Source of the DNA: Bog-756 sp963831535 | GTDB taxonomy: Bacteria; Actinomycetota; Acidimicrobiia; Acidimicrobiales; RAAP-2 | Direction of reading: 5' to 3' | Length of the DNA: 64,000 nucleotides | Assembly: GCA_963831535.1 (NCBI GenBank) | Contig: CAWHQP010000008.1 | Span: 310,001 to 374,000 of the forward strand | In this document: one piece after another, positions 8,786 to 17,876 of the stretch | Numbering within the stretch: position 1 is the stretch's first letter | Layout of the letters: each line of letters starts with the position of its first letter | The notes under the pieces: model-generated | The model's input: only the letters and a program-made list of their open reading frames with translations | Told to the model about the DNA's origin: nothing | Database searches by the model: none | Program-made: the position numbers and the translations under genes

Positions 8786-9028
8786 GTGGACGACCAGGAG
8801 ATCATCACCCGGATCGGCAGTCTGGCCGAGGAGGAGCAGCGCCTCGAGGAGCGTCACGTGGGCGAGGGACTTTCCGGTGAGGAGACGGCCCGTCTGAAGT
8901 CCCTCGAGGTCACCTTGGACCGGATGTGGGATCTGCTCCGGCAGCGCCGGGCCCTGCGCGGTGCGGGCAAGAGTCCCGACGAGGCGTCGCTTCGCACGGA
9001 GGGCACGGTCGAGGGCTACCGCCAGTAG
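8786..9028 (+). CDS. DUF2630 family protein
   Basis: An 80-residue, highly charged, probably all-helical protein. It matches the DUF2630 pattern: DDQEIITRIGSLAEEEQRL, then LKSLEVTLDRMWDLLRQRRALR, then PDEASLRTEGTVEGYRQ at the end. The family is common in actinobacteria and has no assigned function. The start is the GTG at 8786, because AGGAGG lies 5 bases upstream; the GTG 18 bases earlier has no comparable site. It stands alone between the acyl-CoA dehydrogenase and the alpha/beta hydrolase, both on the same strand. Confidence 0.85.
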   Translation: MDDQEIITRIGSLAEEEQRLEERHVGEGLSGEETARLKSLEVTLDRMWDLLRQRRALRGAGKSPDEASLRTEGTVEGYRQ

Positions 9029-9170
9029 CCCGGGAGCCACGACCGCCACCGAGGGGAGCGGACGGCGCCGTGCCGGTGCGACGCAGTACGGTCGACAGCG
9101 CAGCAGGGTGGCGCTGGCGGGCTCCGGGCAGACAAGGTAAGAGCCGGTGGCAACGAGCAGGGGAGGGTCC

Positions 9171-9959
9171 ATGGAGGTTGCCTCGATCAACGGCGTACGG
9201 GTGGCCTATGACGACACCGGCGGCGACGCCATGCCGGTCCTTCTGGCCCACGGATTTCTCATGGACCGGACCATGTTCGCGCCGCAGGTGGAGGTGTTAC
9301 GTCGCCAGCACCGGGTCATCACCTGGGACAGCCGTGGCCACGGTGACACGGTCTACGACGGCCGACCGTTCACGTACTGGGACCTGGCCGATGACTGCGT
9401 CGGCCTCATGGACCATCTCGGCATCGATCGGGCCGTGGTCGGCGGGATGTCCCAGGGGGGCTTCGTGTCTCTGAGGGTGGCGCTGCGGGCTCCGGATCGA
9501 GTTCGCGGCCTTATCCTGCTCGACACCCAGGCCGGGACGGAAGACGCCGATGTCGTACCCCTCTACGAGTCCATGTTGGACGAGTGGGTGACCAGGGGCC
9601 CCTCGGACGAGATCGCTGACGTGGTGGCCGGGCTCATCATCGGCGAGCCAGCTCTCATGGAGCAGTGGGTGCCCCGCTGGAAGGCCCGGCTCCCCGAATC
9701 CCTGGCCATGCCCGGACGCGCCCTCATCAGCCGGGACGACATCACGGGCCGCCTGGGGGAGATCGCGGTCCCGGCCCTGGTGGTCCACGGCACTGCCGAC
9801 GTCTCCATCTCCATGGACAAGGCCCGGGCCCTGGCGGCCGGCCTGTCCCACAGCACCGGTGTGGTGGCCATCGATGGGGGCACCCACTCGGCCAATCTGA
9901 CCCACCCCGGACCCGTCAACGATGCTGTCCTGGCCTTCGTGGAGGGTCTCCCTGCCTGA
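9171..9959 (+). CDS. Alpha/beta-fold hydrolase
   Basis: A 262-residue cytosolic hydrolase. The nucleophile elbow GMSQGG puts Ser94 in place; Asp210 (HGTADVS) and His239 (GGTHSANL) complete the triad; HGFLM near residue 26 forms the oxyanion-hole segment. The fold covers esterases, lactonases and 3-oxoadipate enol-lactonases; DSRGHGDT and the overall length fit the enol-lactonase/esterase group, but no pathway neighbour supports one choice. The ATG at 9171 follows GGGGAGGG; a GTG at 9147 gives an eight-residue longer form. It is followed after 58 bases by the MFS gene in the same direction. Confidence 0.88.
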   Translation: MEVASINGVRVAYDDTGGDAMPVLLAHGFLMDRTMFAPQVEVLRRQHRVITWDSRGHGDTVYDGRPFTYWDLADDCVGLMDHLGIDRAVVGGMSQGGFVSLRVALRAPDRVRGLILLDTQAGTEDADVVPLYESMLDEWVTRGPSDEIADVVAGLIIGEPALMEQWVPRWKARLPESLAMPGRALISRDDITGRLGEIAVPALVVHGTADVSISMDKARALAAGLSHSTGVVAIDGGTHSANLTHPGPVNDAVLAFVEGLPA

Positions 9960-10017
9960 CGCTCCACCGCCGAGGTGGATTTGATCCGGTTCTCCCCGTC
10001 GCACTACACCCTGAACG

Positions 10018-11514
10018 ATGTCTGTCGCGCCCCTCCCCGCTGCCGCGGAACGGAGCGCCCGTCGGCGTTGGTGGGCCCTCGTAGTGGTGTGTCTGGGCAT
10101 GTTCATGAACTCATTGGACGCCTCCATCGTCAATGTGGCTCTGCCGGCCATCCAGCGGGACCTCCACTTCAGTCAGTCCAGCCTCATCTGGGTGGTGGAC
10201 GCGTTCCTGATCACCTTCGCCAGCTTCCTGCTGATGGCCGGACGGCTGGGGGATCTGATCGGACGGAGACTGGTATTCCTGGCCGGTATCGTCACGTTCA
10301 CGGTTGCCTCCATGGTCTGCGGCGTCGCCGTCAGCCCGACCATGCTGGTGGTCGGGCGGTTCGTCCAGGGGATCGGCGGGGCCCTGTCGGCGTCGGTGAT
10401 CATCGCCATCATCGTCACCGAGTTCCCCGAGCCGGCGGAACGGGCCAAGGCCATGAGTGCCTACATCTTCGTCGCCGTGGGCGGAGGCTCAATCGGACTG
10501 CTGGTCGGGGGCGTGCTGACCCAGGCCCTGTCCTGGCACTGGATCTTCTTCATCAATGTACCCATCGGGGTGGTCACCTTTCTGCTGGGGAGGACACTCA
10601 TCCACGAGAACGTGGGCCTGGGTCTCCGCAACGGCGTCGACATCACCGGCTCGGTGATGATCACCTTGGCCCTGATGGTCGGAACCTTCGCCATCATCGA
10701 GGCCACCCAGTACGGTTGGGTGTCGGTCCACACCCTTGTCTTTGGCGGTGCCTCGGTGGCGCTACTGGGCGCCTTCGCGGTGCTCGAGGCACGTCTTGCC
10801 AACCCGATCCTCCCCCCGCGCATCCTGAGGATCTCCACGTTGGTCAACTCGAGCCTGCTCCGGGCCTTCCTGATGGCCGGGATCAGCACCACGCTCTTCC
10901 TGGGTGCCCTCTATCTCGAGAACGTCCTCCACTACAGCCCGATCCTGACCGGGTTGGGATTCCTGCCCATCTCCCTGGTCATGGGCATGATGTCCGTCGG
11001 AATCACCGCCCGACTGGTGGCCCACTTCGGCGCCAAACGGGTCCTGGTTCCGGGGATGGCCTCGGCCGCGGCGGGGCTGCTCCTGTTGACCCGGATCGGC
11101 CCGGGGTCGTCATTCACCACGGTGGTGGCTCCAGCCTTCGTCCTCATCGGTCTCGGGGCCGGCACCTCGTTCATGCCGCTGTTGTCCATCGCCATGGCCG
11201 ACGTGCCCAACGCCGACGCCGGCCTGGGCTCGGGCATCGTCAACGTCTCCATGCAGATGGCCGGGGCCCTGGGGTTGGCCATCCTCGGGACCGTGGCCAC
11301 CGAGCACACCAAGGCCCTGGAGGCGGCGGGACACTCTACGGCCAGCGCATTGAGCGGCGGCTTCCGGCTCTCGTTTCTGGTCGCCGGAGTCCTGGTCGGT
11401 GTGGGCGCGGTGTTGGCGGTATTCCTGCTGAAGGACGTGCCGAAGAACCGGCTGGACTCCGAGTCCCTCCGCCGGGTGGAGATCGAGAACGCCGGAGAGC
11501 CGTTGGCTACCTGA
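10018..11514 (+). CDS. MFS multidrug efflux pump, DHA2 (EmrB/QacA) family
   Basis: A 498-residue membrane protein with about 14 hydrophobic segments, the DHA2 hallmark. TM1 has NSLDASIVNVALPAI (motif D1), the 2-3 loop has GRLGDLIGRR (motif A), and GRFVQGIGGALSA is the motif-B region. The predicted function is proton antiport of drugs or toxic metabolites. It resembles the fragment at 1-337 but is clearly a different gene. The ATG at 10018 starts TM1 after a short basic tail; no strong ribosome site is seen. The next genes (ABC exporter) are on the opposite strand and convergent. Confidence 0.9.
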   Translation: MSVAPLPAAAERSARRRWWALVVVCLGMFMNSLDASIVNVALPAIQRDLHFSQSSLIWVVDAFLITFASFLLMAGRLGDLIGRRLVFLAGIVTFTVASMVCGVAVSPTMLVVGRFVQGIGGALSASVIIAIIVTEFPEPAERAKAMSAYIFVAVGGGSIGLLVGGVLTQALSWHWIFFINVPIGVVTFLLGRTLIHENVGLGLRNGVDITGSVMITLALMVGTFAIIEATQYGWVSVHTLVFGGASVALLGAFAVLEARLANPILPPRILRISTLVNSSLLRAFLMAGISTTLFLGALYLENVLHYSPILTGLGFLPISLVMGMMSVGITARLVAHFGAKRVLVPGMASAAAGLLLLTRIGPGSSFTTVVAPAFVLIGLGAGTSFMPLLSIAMADVPNADAGLGSGIVNVSMQMAGALGLAILGTVATEHTKALEAAGHSTASALSGGFRLSFLVAGVLVGVGAVLAVFLLKDVPKNRLDSESLRRVEIENAGEPLAT

Positions 11515-11663
11515 TCGAGGAACGGCCCGGCCGACCACGGCCCGCGGCCCGACCAGTCCCGGTTCTGCCTGTCGATGACTCGGCCCACGCTCACCGACCC
11601 CATCTGCTTGGGCAGCTTCGTCGCGCCCCGGGATTCTTGACGGAACCGTGAACGGTCGGCTGT

Positions 11664-12503
11664 TCAGCTCAGGATGTCCCGCCTTCGAAACACCACGAAT
11701 GCCGCAGACAGCAAGACCAGGGCATACCCACCTTGTACGAGGACCAGATGTGCAAAACCGTTCCATTCCGTGGGCTGGAAGAACACGCCATTCCACACAT
11801 CAGTTCCCTTGTCGGTGAGTGGGAGCCAAGGGCTCAGCGCATGGAGTCCGGGAATGTTGTCGAGAGCCCGGGACACCAACCCGAACAACACCCCCCCGGC
11901 CACCGCGCTGAAGGCCTGATCGGTCAACGTGGAGCACAGGAAGGCGAACGCGAAGGTGCTGAGCATGGTGACGGTCACAATCGCCACGGCCAGACCCAAG
12001 CGACCCAGGGCTGCGACCGGGGTCATGATGGACAGTCCGGAGGAGAAGGGGGAGCTGTGCTGGAGGTCGAGTACGGAAAGGGGATGCCAGCCGAAGGCGG
12101 CCAGTCCCGAAAGTACCCCGGCCACCACCACCACGATCACCGCCCCGACGGAGAACAGTCCCGCCACAACGGCCTTGCTGGTGAGCACTCGTTCCCGGGT
12201 AACCGGTCGGGCCACGAGGTAGCGGAGGCTGCCTGCTCCGGCCTCGTCGGCCACCGATTCCCCGGCGAAGATGGCAACGGCCAGTGGGATAAGAAAGAGC
12301 AGCAGGGCGTTCAAACCGATGAGACCCATGGTGAAGCCCGAGGAGTTCGGCACCACCGAGCCCCAGTTCCCGATGCGTTCAGGCCGCCCGGCACTGGTCA
12401 GTCCGATGATCAGGGTTACCACCATGGCCACCACGGCCAGGACGGCCAGGACGATCCAGGCTCGTGGCCTCCGGAGTTGTTTGACCAGTTCGATGGTGAT
12501 CAA
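11664..12503 (-). CDS. ABC exporter permease (ABC-2 type, second copy)
   Basis: A 279-residue integral membrane protein with six predicted TM segments. It starts ITIELVKQLRRPRAWIVLAVLAVVAMVV and ends FRRRDIL. The conserved AGESVADEAGAGSLRYLVARPVTRERVL block is typical of ABC-2 permeases of the NatB/YhaP-like type. The start is a TTG at 12503 that overlaps the stop of the preceding permease by four bases (TTGA), so translation is probably coupled. With the permease at 12500-13342 it likely forms the heterodimeric channel for the ATPase at 13339-14328. The exported substrate is unknown. Confidence 0.85.
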   Translation of the reverse strand: MITIELVKQLRRPRAWIVLAVLAVVAMVVTLIIGLTSAGRPERIGNWGSVVPNSSGFTMGLIGLNALLLFLIPLAVAIFAGESVADEAGAGSLRYLVARPVTRERVLTSKAVVAGLFSVGAVIVVVVAGVLSGLAAFGWHPLSVLDLQHSSPFSSGLSIMTPVAALGRLGLAVAIVTVTMLSTFAFAFLCSTLTDQAFSAVAGGVLFGLVSRALDNIPGLHALSPWLPLTDKGTDVWNGVFFQPTEWNGFAHLVLVQGGYALVLLSAAFVVFRRRDILS

Positions 12504-13342
12504 TCGAGGATGTCCTTGCGGGTGAACCACCACTGGGCCAGCCCCATGAAGACCACGAAGTACACGCCCTGGAGCACCAGGAAATGGACGATTCCGTCCG
12601 AAACCACCGGCCGCACGAAGAGGTAGTTCCACAGGTCGATGTCGTTGTTGGGCATGTACTTGTCGACCACAGCCACTCCGGGGAGGTAGTCGGCGTTGAA
12701 GACCCGGGAGATTATGGTCAGGGCGACGCCACCGGCCACGGCCACCAGCGGGCGGCGGGTGGTGGTGGAGAGGAAGAAGGCGACGGCGAAGATGCTGGCC
12801 ATGCCGGCTGTGACGTAGAGCGTCGAGAGGCCGAGCTCGCCGAGGATGGCGCCGGGGGAGAGGGTGGCGCCGACCGGGTGTCCGGGCGTCGACGCGCCGC
12901 CGTTGATGATGTGGAGCGGGTGCCATCCGAAGGCCACACCACCGGCCACCACGGCCACCACGGTGAGCGTGATCACGGAGGCCAACGATAACAACGCGGC
13001 TACGGACGCCTTCGACCAGAGGACACGGGAGCGGGACACCGGTCGGGCCAGAACGTAGCGGAGGCTTCCCCATCCGGCCTCCCCGGCCACGGCTTCGCCG
13101 GCGAACAGCGAGACGGCCAGGGGCAGGAAGAACTTCATGGTGCTGGACAGGGCGATGATCGGCACGCTGAGACCCGAAGCCTTCGGCACCATGACCAATG
13201 GCACGTCACCGACGAACTCGATCTGCCCCGATCCTGTGGCGGCCAGCGCCACCGTGAGCAGCAAGGAGAACCCGGCCACGATGGCCAAGATGGCCAGCGT
13301 CTTGGTCCGCCTGAACTGCTTGGCCCACTCGATGGCGATCAT
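12500..13342 (-). CDS. ABC exporter permease (ABC-2 type, first copy)
   Basis: A 280-residue membrane protein, clearly paralogous to the next gene: MIAIEWAKQFRRTKTLAI at the N-terminus, AGEAVAGEAGWGSLRYVLARPVSRSRVL in the middle and FTRKDIL at the end. About six TM segments are visible. Its ATG at 13342 overlaps the ATPase stop (ATGA), and its own stop overlaps the next start, so the three genes form one tightly coupled operon. The duplication suggests a heterodimeric membrane domain rather than a homodimer. Confidence 0.88.
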   Translation of the reverse strand: MIAIEWAKQFRRTKTLAILAIVAGFSLLLTVALAATGSGQIEFVGDVPLVMVPKASGLSVPIIALSSTMKFFLPLAVSLFAGEAVAGEAGWGSLRYVLARPVSRSRVLWSKASVAALLSLASVITLTVVAVVAGGVAFGWHPLHIINGGASTPGHPVGATLSPGAILGELGLSTLYVTAGMASIFAVAFFLSTTTRRPLVAVAGGVALTIISRVFNADYLPGVAVVDKYMPNNDIDLWNYLFVRPVVSDGIVHFLVLQGVYFVVFMGLAQWWFTRKDILD

Positions 13343-14328
13343 GGGAACTCGATGGCCGGTCCGCCTGCTCCTCCGGGTCCGTCCTCGAATAGGGCCAGGT
13401 AGGAGTCCTCGAGCGTGGCCCCCCGGAAGCCGGCCACGGCGATCCCGACCACGCTGAGGGCGTCGACGAGATCGACTGGTCGCTGCGATGCCCCTTCGAC
13501 CACCACGGTGGCGGGACCGGTCACCTGCACCTGGGACACTCCGGACTGGGCTGCGAGGATGTCGACAGCCCGGTCGACCTGTTCGGCGTGGACCACGGTC
13601 AGTTGGATCCAGGGTCGGACCCCGACCAGATCGACCACGGCGCCCACGGCCACCAGGCGACCGTCGCGGAGTACCGCGGCATGGGTGCAGATCTCCTCGA
13701 CATCGGCTAGTTGGTGGCTGGAGAGCACGATGGTGTTGCCCGCAGCAGCGCGCCTGCCGATGACACGCCGGACCCCGGCCGCCTGGGCCGGGTCCATTCC
13801 CGTCATGGGCTCGTCGAGGATGATCAGGTCGGGCCGGCCCAGCAGAGCCTGGGCCAGAGCCAACCGGTAGCGCATGCCGTGGGAGTAACCCGACACCGGC
13901 CGGTCGATGGCTGTGGCCAGGCCGGTTGCTGCCACGGCGGCGTCGAGATCGGGTGTGCCGCCGGACAGTCGGATCTGGCGGCAGGCCAGATCCAGGTTCC
14001 GGCGTCCCGACAGATAAGGCACGAACCCGGGCCCGTCCACGAGGGCGCCCACCCGGCCGAGGACCGGCGCCCCGGGTCGCACGGGTTGGCCGAAGATGGC
14101 TGTCCCCCCCGACGTCGGTCGCACCAGGCCGAGGAGGATTTTCAAGGCGATGGTCTTGCCCGAACCGTTCGGGCCCAGGAGCCCGAGGACCTGGCCGGGC
14201 TCCACGGTCAGGCTGACGTCATCGAGAGCCGTCACGCCGTTGCGCAATCGCTTGGTCACGTGGTCGATGACCACAGCAGGGGAGGGACGGGTCGCCGGCA
14301 CCCCGCTGTCCTGGCGGTCAGGCGCCAT
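13339..14328 (-). CDS. ABC exporter ATP-binding protein
   Basis: A 329-residue ATPase of the CcmA/NatA group. Walker A is GPNGSGKT (52-59), Walker B is LIILDEP, and the H-loop is SSHQL; the signature reads YSHGMR, a relaxed form of LSGGQ that is common in this group. The C-terminal ~100 residues are an extra domain of unknown role. The start is placed at the ATG at 14328, inside the end of the upstream secreted-protein gene (11-base overlap); a GTG at 14340 is an alternative. With two permease genes behind it, it powers export or membrane remodelling. The first gene of the operon is a secreted LppX/LprG-like protein, which hints at lipid or envelope transport. Confidence 0.88.
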   Translation of the reverse strand: MAPDRQDSGVPATRPSPAVVIDHVTKRLRNGVTALDDVSLTVEPGQVLGLLGPNGSGKTIALKILLGLVRPTSGGTAIFGQPVRPGAPVLGRVGALVDGPGFVPYLSGRRNLDLACRQIRLSGGTPDLDAAVAATGLATAIDRPVSGYSHGMRYRLALAQALLGRPDLIILDEPMTGMDPAQAAGVRRVIGRRAAAGNTIVLSSHQLADVEEICTHAAVLRDGRLVAVGAVVDLVGVRPWIQLTVVHAEQVDRAVDILAAQSGVSQVQVTGPATVVVEGASQRPVDLVDALSVVGIAVAGFRGATLEDSYLALFEDGPGGAGGPAIEFP

Positions 14329-15270
14329 CAGAGTCACCACCGTTGAGTGCCTCTTGTTCGCCGCCGGGGATCATGGCGGCGATGTCGACGACCGTCGGCC
14401 GGGGTGGCTTTGTCGCCACCACCTTGGAGCCGAATCGGTCGAGAGCAAGGGTTACCGTTCCGATGCCCGCACCGGGCGGAGTGACCCTGGCCCCGATCAC
14501 CCGGCCCGAAGCGTCGATCCAGGTGTCGATGTGTAAGAAGACCGGTGCGCTGAAGGAATTGCCACCCGACGCGGTGATCTCCGAGGTGATGGTCTGGGCG
14601 AACACCGTCGCCGCCGGCCCGGCGGCAGCGGCCAGCGCCCGAGAGAGGTTGACCGTGGCCCGGTAGCGCCGGGTTCGGGATGCCGTCGAAGACGGAGGTA
14701 CCGGAGGAGGTGGCCGACGTCGCACCCCAGGCCAATTCCGACAGCACGAGGGCCGGATTCACCGAATTCGGTCTGCACGATGTAGGGTGGGAAGTTGACC
14801 TTGTACGTGGCGATGTCGGCGAAGTTGGCGAAGATCCAGGGCCGCCCAGGCTGCAAGGGTTGGCTCGACGACGGCGGCTTGATGAAGATAGTTCCGGGAA
14901 GGAAGACCATCTGCTCGCGGTCCGACGGACCCCCGGGGAGGTCGAGGGTGAGGACTCCGGACGGGAGGCTGAAGTCGGTGAACCCGTGGGCGCCACGGGG
15001 GGTGGATGATCCGACGGTCGGAGTGGAATGGGTGAAGGACATGGTGATGGCGGCCCGGAGTCCCAAGGTTTTTGCCGCGGCTTGGAGGACGACACCGGCG
15101 GACGGCTGCACTCCCGACGAACCAACGGACGAGGTCGTCGCGAAGGCCGATCTGGAGCCGACCAGGAACAGGAGCGTCACGGCCAGGCAGACCACGGTGG
15201 AGGTGCGGTGCCGGCGACGGGAATCCCGGGGGTGCTCGGACCCGGTCTCAATGTTCCGTATCCAGCGCAC
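14318..15270 (-). pseudogene. LppX/LprG-like secreted protein, two frameshifts
   Basis: Three reading frames together make one protein of ~310 residues. The first holds a signal peptide (STVVCLAVTLLFLVGSRSAFA, no lipobox Cys) and a beta-rich domain up to PYIVQTEF (~14757). The second runs from VNPALVLSELAWG to FDGIPNP (~14665). The third runs from RYRATVNLSRAL to the stop at 14318, with DTWIDASGRV and RFGS typical of the LppX_LprAFG lipid-carrier fold. Removing one G at TTCGGTG and one at CCGGCGC restores the frame throughout. The GTG at 15270 is the assumed start. LppX/LprG proteins carry glycolipids to the outer envelope; that role and the coupled ABC exporter fit together, but this is inference. 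Confidence 0.65.
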
Positions 15271-15392
15271 CCGGGCGGACGATACCAGGCGTCGCCCCAC
15301 CGCCCACCCATCCGCGCATTCGACCTGCACCTACCGTCCATCCCGACTAGCCGCATCAACGGGCAGCGCCGCCAGGACCACTTGGACCTGCA

Positions 15393-17099
15393 TTAGTAGA
15401 GTCCGACCACGTCGCCGTTCTCGTCGATGTCGATGTGCTCGGCGGCCGGGTGCCGGCTCAGCCCTGGCATGGTCCGCATATCGCCACAGATGGCGTAGAT
15501 GAACCCCGCTCCGGCCGAGGCCCGGACCTCGCGTACGGGCAGTCGCCAGCCGGTGGGGGCACCCTTCCGGTTGGGATCCGAAGAGATCGACAGGTGGGTC
15601 TTGGCGATGCAGATGGGCAGCGCACCGAGCCCGTTGGCCTCGAAGAGATCGAGGCTTCGTGAGGCCGCCGGCAGGTAATCGACCCCATCGGCCCCATAGA
15701 TCTCGGTGGCGATGGTCTCGATCTTCTCGCGCAGCGATGCCTCCGAGCGATACAGGTGCCGGAACTCGCTGGGCTCATCCGCAGCCGCCATCACCGCCTC
15801 GGCCAGGTCGGTGGCCCCGGCACCGCCGTCGCGGAAGTGGGTGCTGACCGCCCAGCGAACGCCCATGGATTCGGCGATCTCCCCGATGGCGTTGTACTCG
15901 GACTCGAAGTCCTCGGGAAATGCGTTGACGGCCACTACCGGTGTCACACCGTGGAGGATCACGTTCTCGATCTGCTTGCGGAGGTTGGATCCTCCGGCTC
16001 GCACCTGGTTAGGGTCCTCTCGGAGCAGGGCCTCGGGCAGTGGTCGCCCAGCGACGATCCGGTGGGCGCCCGAGTGGGCCTTCAGGGCGCGGACAGTGGT
16101 CACGATCACCGCGGCGTCGGGAACCAGGCCGGACACCCGGCACTTGATGTTGAAGAATCGTTCGGCACCCATGTCGGCCCCGAACCCCGCCTCGGTGATG
16201 AGGTAGTCGCCGGTGTGGATGCCGATCAAATCGGCGATGACCGACGAGTTGCCGTGGGCGATGTTCCCGAAAGGTCCGGCATGAACGAGGACGGGGGTGT
16301 TCTCCAGCGTCTGCAATAGGTTGGGCTGTATGGCGTCGCGCATGATGACAGCCATGGCGCCGGCGGCCCGCAGCTGTTCGGCGGTGACCGGTTCACGGTC
16401 GGCTGTGAACCCCACCACGATCTGGCCCAGCCGTCGACGCATGTCCGGCAACGAGGTCGACAGAGCGAGCACGGCCATGACCTCGCTGGCCGCGGTGATA
16501 TCGAAGCCGGCCTGGCGGGGCACCCCATCCTCACGGGTGCCCAGGCCCACGACGATGTTGCGCAAGGCCCTGTCGTTGACGTCGAGCGCCCGCCGCCAGG
16601 TGATGGAGGCGGGATCAAGTCCCAGTTCGTTACCCTGGTAGAGGTGGTTGTCCACCATCGCCGCCAATGTGTTGTGGGCGGCGGTGACCGCGTGCATGTC
16701 GCCGGTGAGGTGGAGGTTCAGGGCTTCGAACGGTGCAGCCTGGCTGTAGCCGCCACCGGCGGCGCCTCCTTTGATCCCGAAGGTCGGTCCCATGGAGGCC
16801 TGCCGGATGGCTGCGGTGGCCCGCTTACCGACGTGATGCATGCCCTGGGCCAAACCCAGTGTCGTGGTGGTCTTGCCCTCACCCAGGGGAGTCGGGGTCA
16901 CGGCCGTGACCACCACATAGCGGGCCTGGGGCCGATCAGCCAGCGCCGCGATGGCCCCCAGTTTCAGCTTGGCCACGTACTCGCCGTAAGGCTGGAGGAG
17001 ATCCTCAGTGATGCCGATCGCCGCGGCGACGTCCTTGATCGGCACTAGGTTCGCCTTGCGGGCGATGTCCAAGGCGGTGATGGGGGTCCTGTCGGTCAC
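15393..17099 (-). CDS. fhs: Formate--tetrahydrofolate ligase
   Basis: A 568-residue enzyme, close to the usual ~555. It joins formate to tetrahydrofolate with ATP, giving 10-formyl-THF for purines and one-carbon transfer. The P-loop TPTPLGEGKTTTT is at 68-80; RQASMGPTFGIKGGAAGGGY follows, and the NIAHGNSSVIAD and TEAGFGADMGAERF blocks are all conserved. The C-terminal GFIYAICGDMRTMPGL is the normal family ending. The GTG/ATG region at 17099 lies after ~145 non-coding bases. It is in the same window as glyA, which is under ZTP control; the fhs leader shows no ZTP motif that I can recognise. Confidence 0.96.
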   Translation of the reverse strand: MTDRTPITALDIARKANLVPIKDVAAAIGITEDLLQPYGEYVAKLKLGAIAALADRPQARYVVVTAVTPTPLGEGKTTTTLGLAQGMHHVGKRATAAIRQASMGPTFGIKGGAAGGGYSQAAPFEALNLHLTGDMHAVTAAHNTLAAMVDNHLYQGNELGLDPASITWRRALDVNDRALRNIVVGLGTREDGVPRQAGFDITAASEVMAVLALSTSLPDMRRRLGQIVVGFTADREPVTAEQLRAAGAMAVIMRDAIQPNLLQTLENTPVLVHAGPFGNIAHGNSSVIADLIGIHTGDYLITEAGFGADMGAERFFNIKCRVSGLVPDAAVIVTTVRALKAHSGAHRIVAGRPLPEALLREDPNQVRAGGSNLRKQIENVILHGVTPVVAVNAFPEDFESEYNAIGEIAESMGVRWAVSTHFRDGGAGATDLAEAVMAAADEPSEFRHLYRSEASLREKIETIATEIYGADGVDYLPAASRSLDLFEANGLGALPICIAKTHLSISSDPNRKGAPTGWRLPVREVRASAGAGFIYAICGDMRTMPGLSRHPAAEHIDIDENGDVVGLY

Positions 17100-17246
17100 C
17101 GCCGTCGATCATCCCGGCTGGTGGTTGGCATTCCGCCCCTCGATCTTGGTCCCCCGGTGCGCAGTCCGGCTTGAGCGAGCATCGTAGTGCCGTTCACAGA
17201 GCTGCTCCCATCTGACACTGTCGACGGATACGGGGTGTAATGCCGA

Positions 17247-17768
17247 TCAGGCCAGGATCCTGCCCCAGCCGGGCTCGACCCGGGAGAGGAACACTGTGGT
17301 GAGCACCATGCTGGAGTGCAGCCACTCCCCGTCAACACGGATGTACTCATCATCCTCGTAGCCGCACATCCACCAGGACGAACCGTCCTCACGCTGACAC
17401 GGCGACAGGATGTCCCACCTGCCCCGGGCCCGATCGCCGTGCACGGTGAACCGAGGCTTCACGAACAGATGCCTCGAGAAGGTGAGCGTAGGGTCTGCCA
17501 GTCTCTCGGCGATGGCCACCCGGCCGGTGTGACGTCCGAGCCCGGGTCCGCCGTCCCAGGTCCCATCCACGGTGAACAAGTCGGCAGCCTCCCGGCTGAC
17601 CCGGCGGAGGGTGTCCCCATCGACCACCTGACCCGCCGAGAACCGACGGTCCACCAGCTCGCCGTAACGGGCTTTGAGCTCATGGAGCTGGAGGATCGAC
17701 TCCGCGGCATCGACCCGTCGGCGAAGTTCCGCCACCTCGTCGGCGACTTCTTGGATGGTGGGCATCAA
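17247..17768 (-). CDS. SnoaL-like / NTF2-fold protein
   Basis: A 173-residue protein. An N-terminal heptad-rich helix (IQEVADEVAELRRRVDAAESILQL) is followed by a SnoaL_4-like cone fold: ELKARYGELVDRRF, ADLFTVDGTWDGG, then RHLFVKPRFTVHGDRARGRWDILSP. Such proteins act as small-molecule isomerases, dehydratases or ring-hydroxylating dioxygenase small subunits, or simply bind ligands. The catalytic residues cannot be assigned. It ends 148 bases before fhs and follows the ATP-grasp gene; all three are on the minus strand. Confidence 0.75.
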   Translation of the reverse strand: MMPTIQEVADEVAELRRRVDAAESILQLHELKARYGELVDRRFSAGQVVDGDTLRRVSREAADLFTVDGTWDGGPGLGRHTGRVAIAERLADPTLTFSRHLFVKPRFTVHGDRARGRWDILSPCQREDGSSWWMCGYEDDEYIRVDGEWLHSSMVLTTVFLSRVEPGWGRILA

Positions 17769-17876
17769 TCTCTCCTGCTCGAGTGGTCCACGGTGCCGGT
17801 TTGTGCCGACACCGTGCTCCGAGGGAGGCTACCGTTATCGCCCGGTCGCTGGAGGCGGGTGTTCACTGACCGGCGT

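Noticed and set aside
17100..17246. ZTP riboswitch upstream of fhs
   Set aside because: The leader has a CACCGGGGGACC stretch but lacks the ACUGGCG strand and the CGCCUGGGC block.
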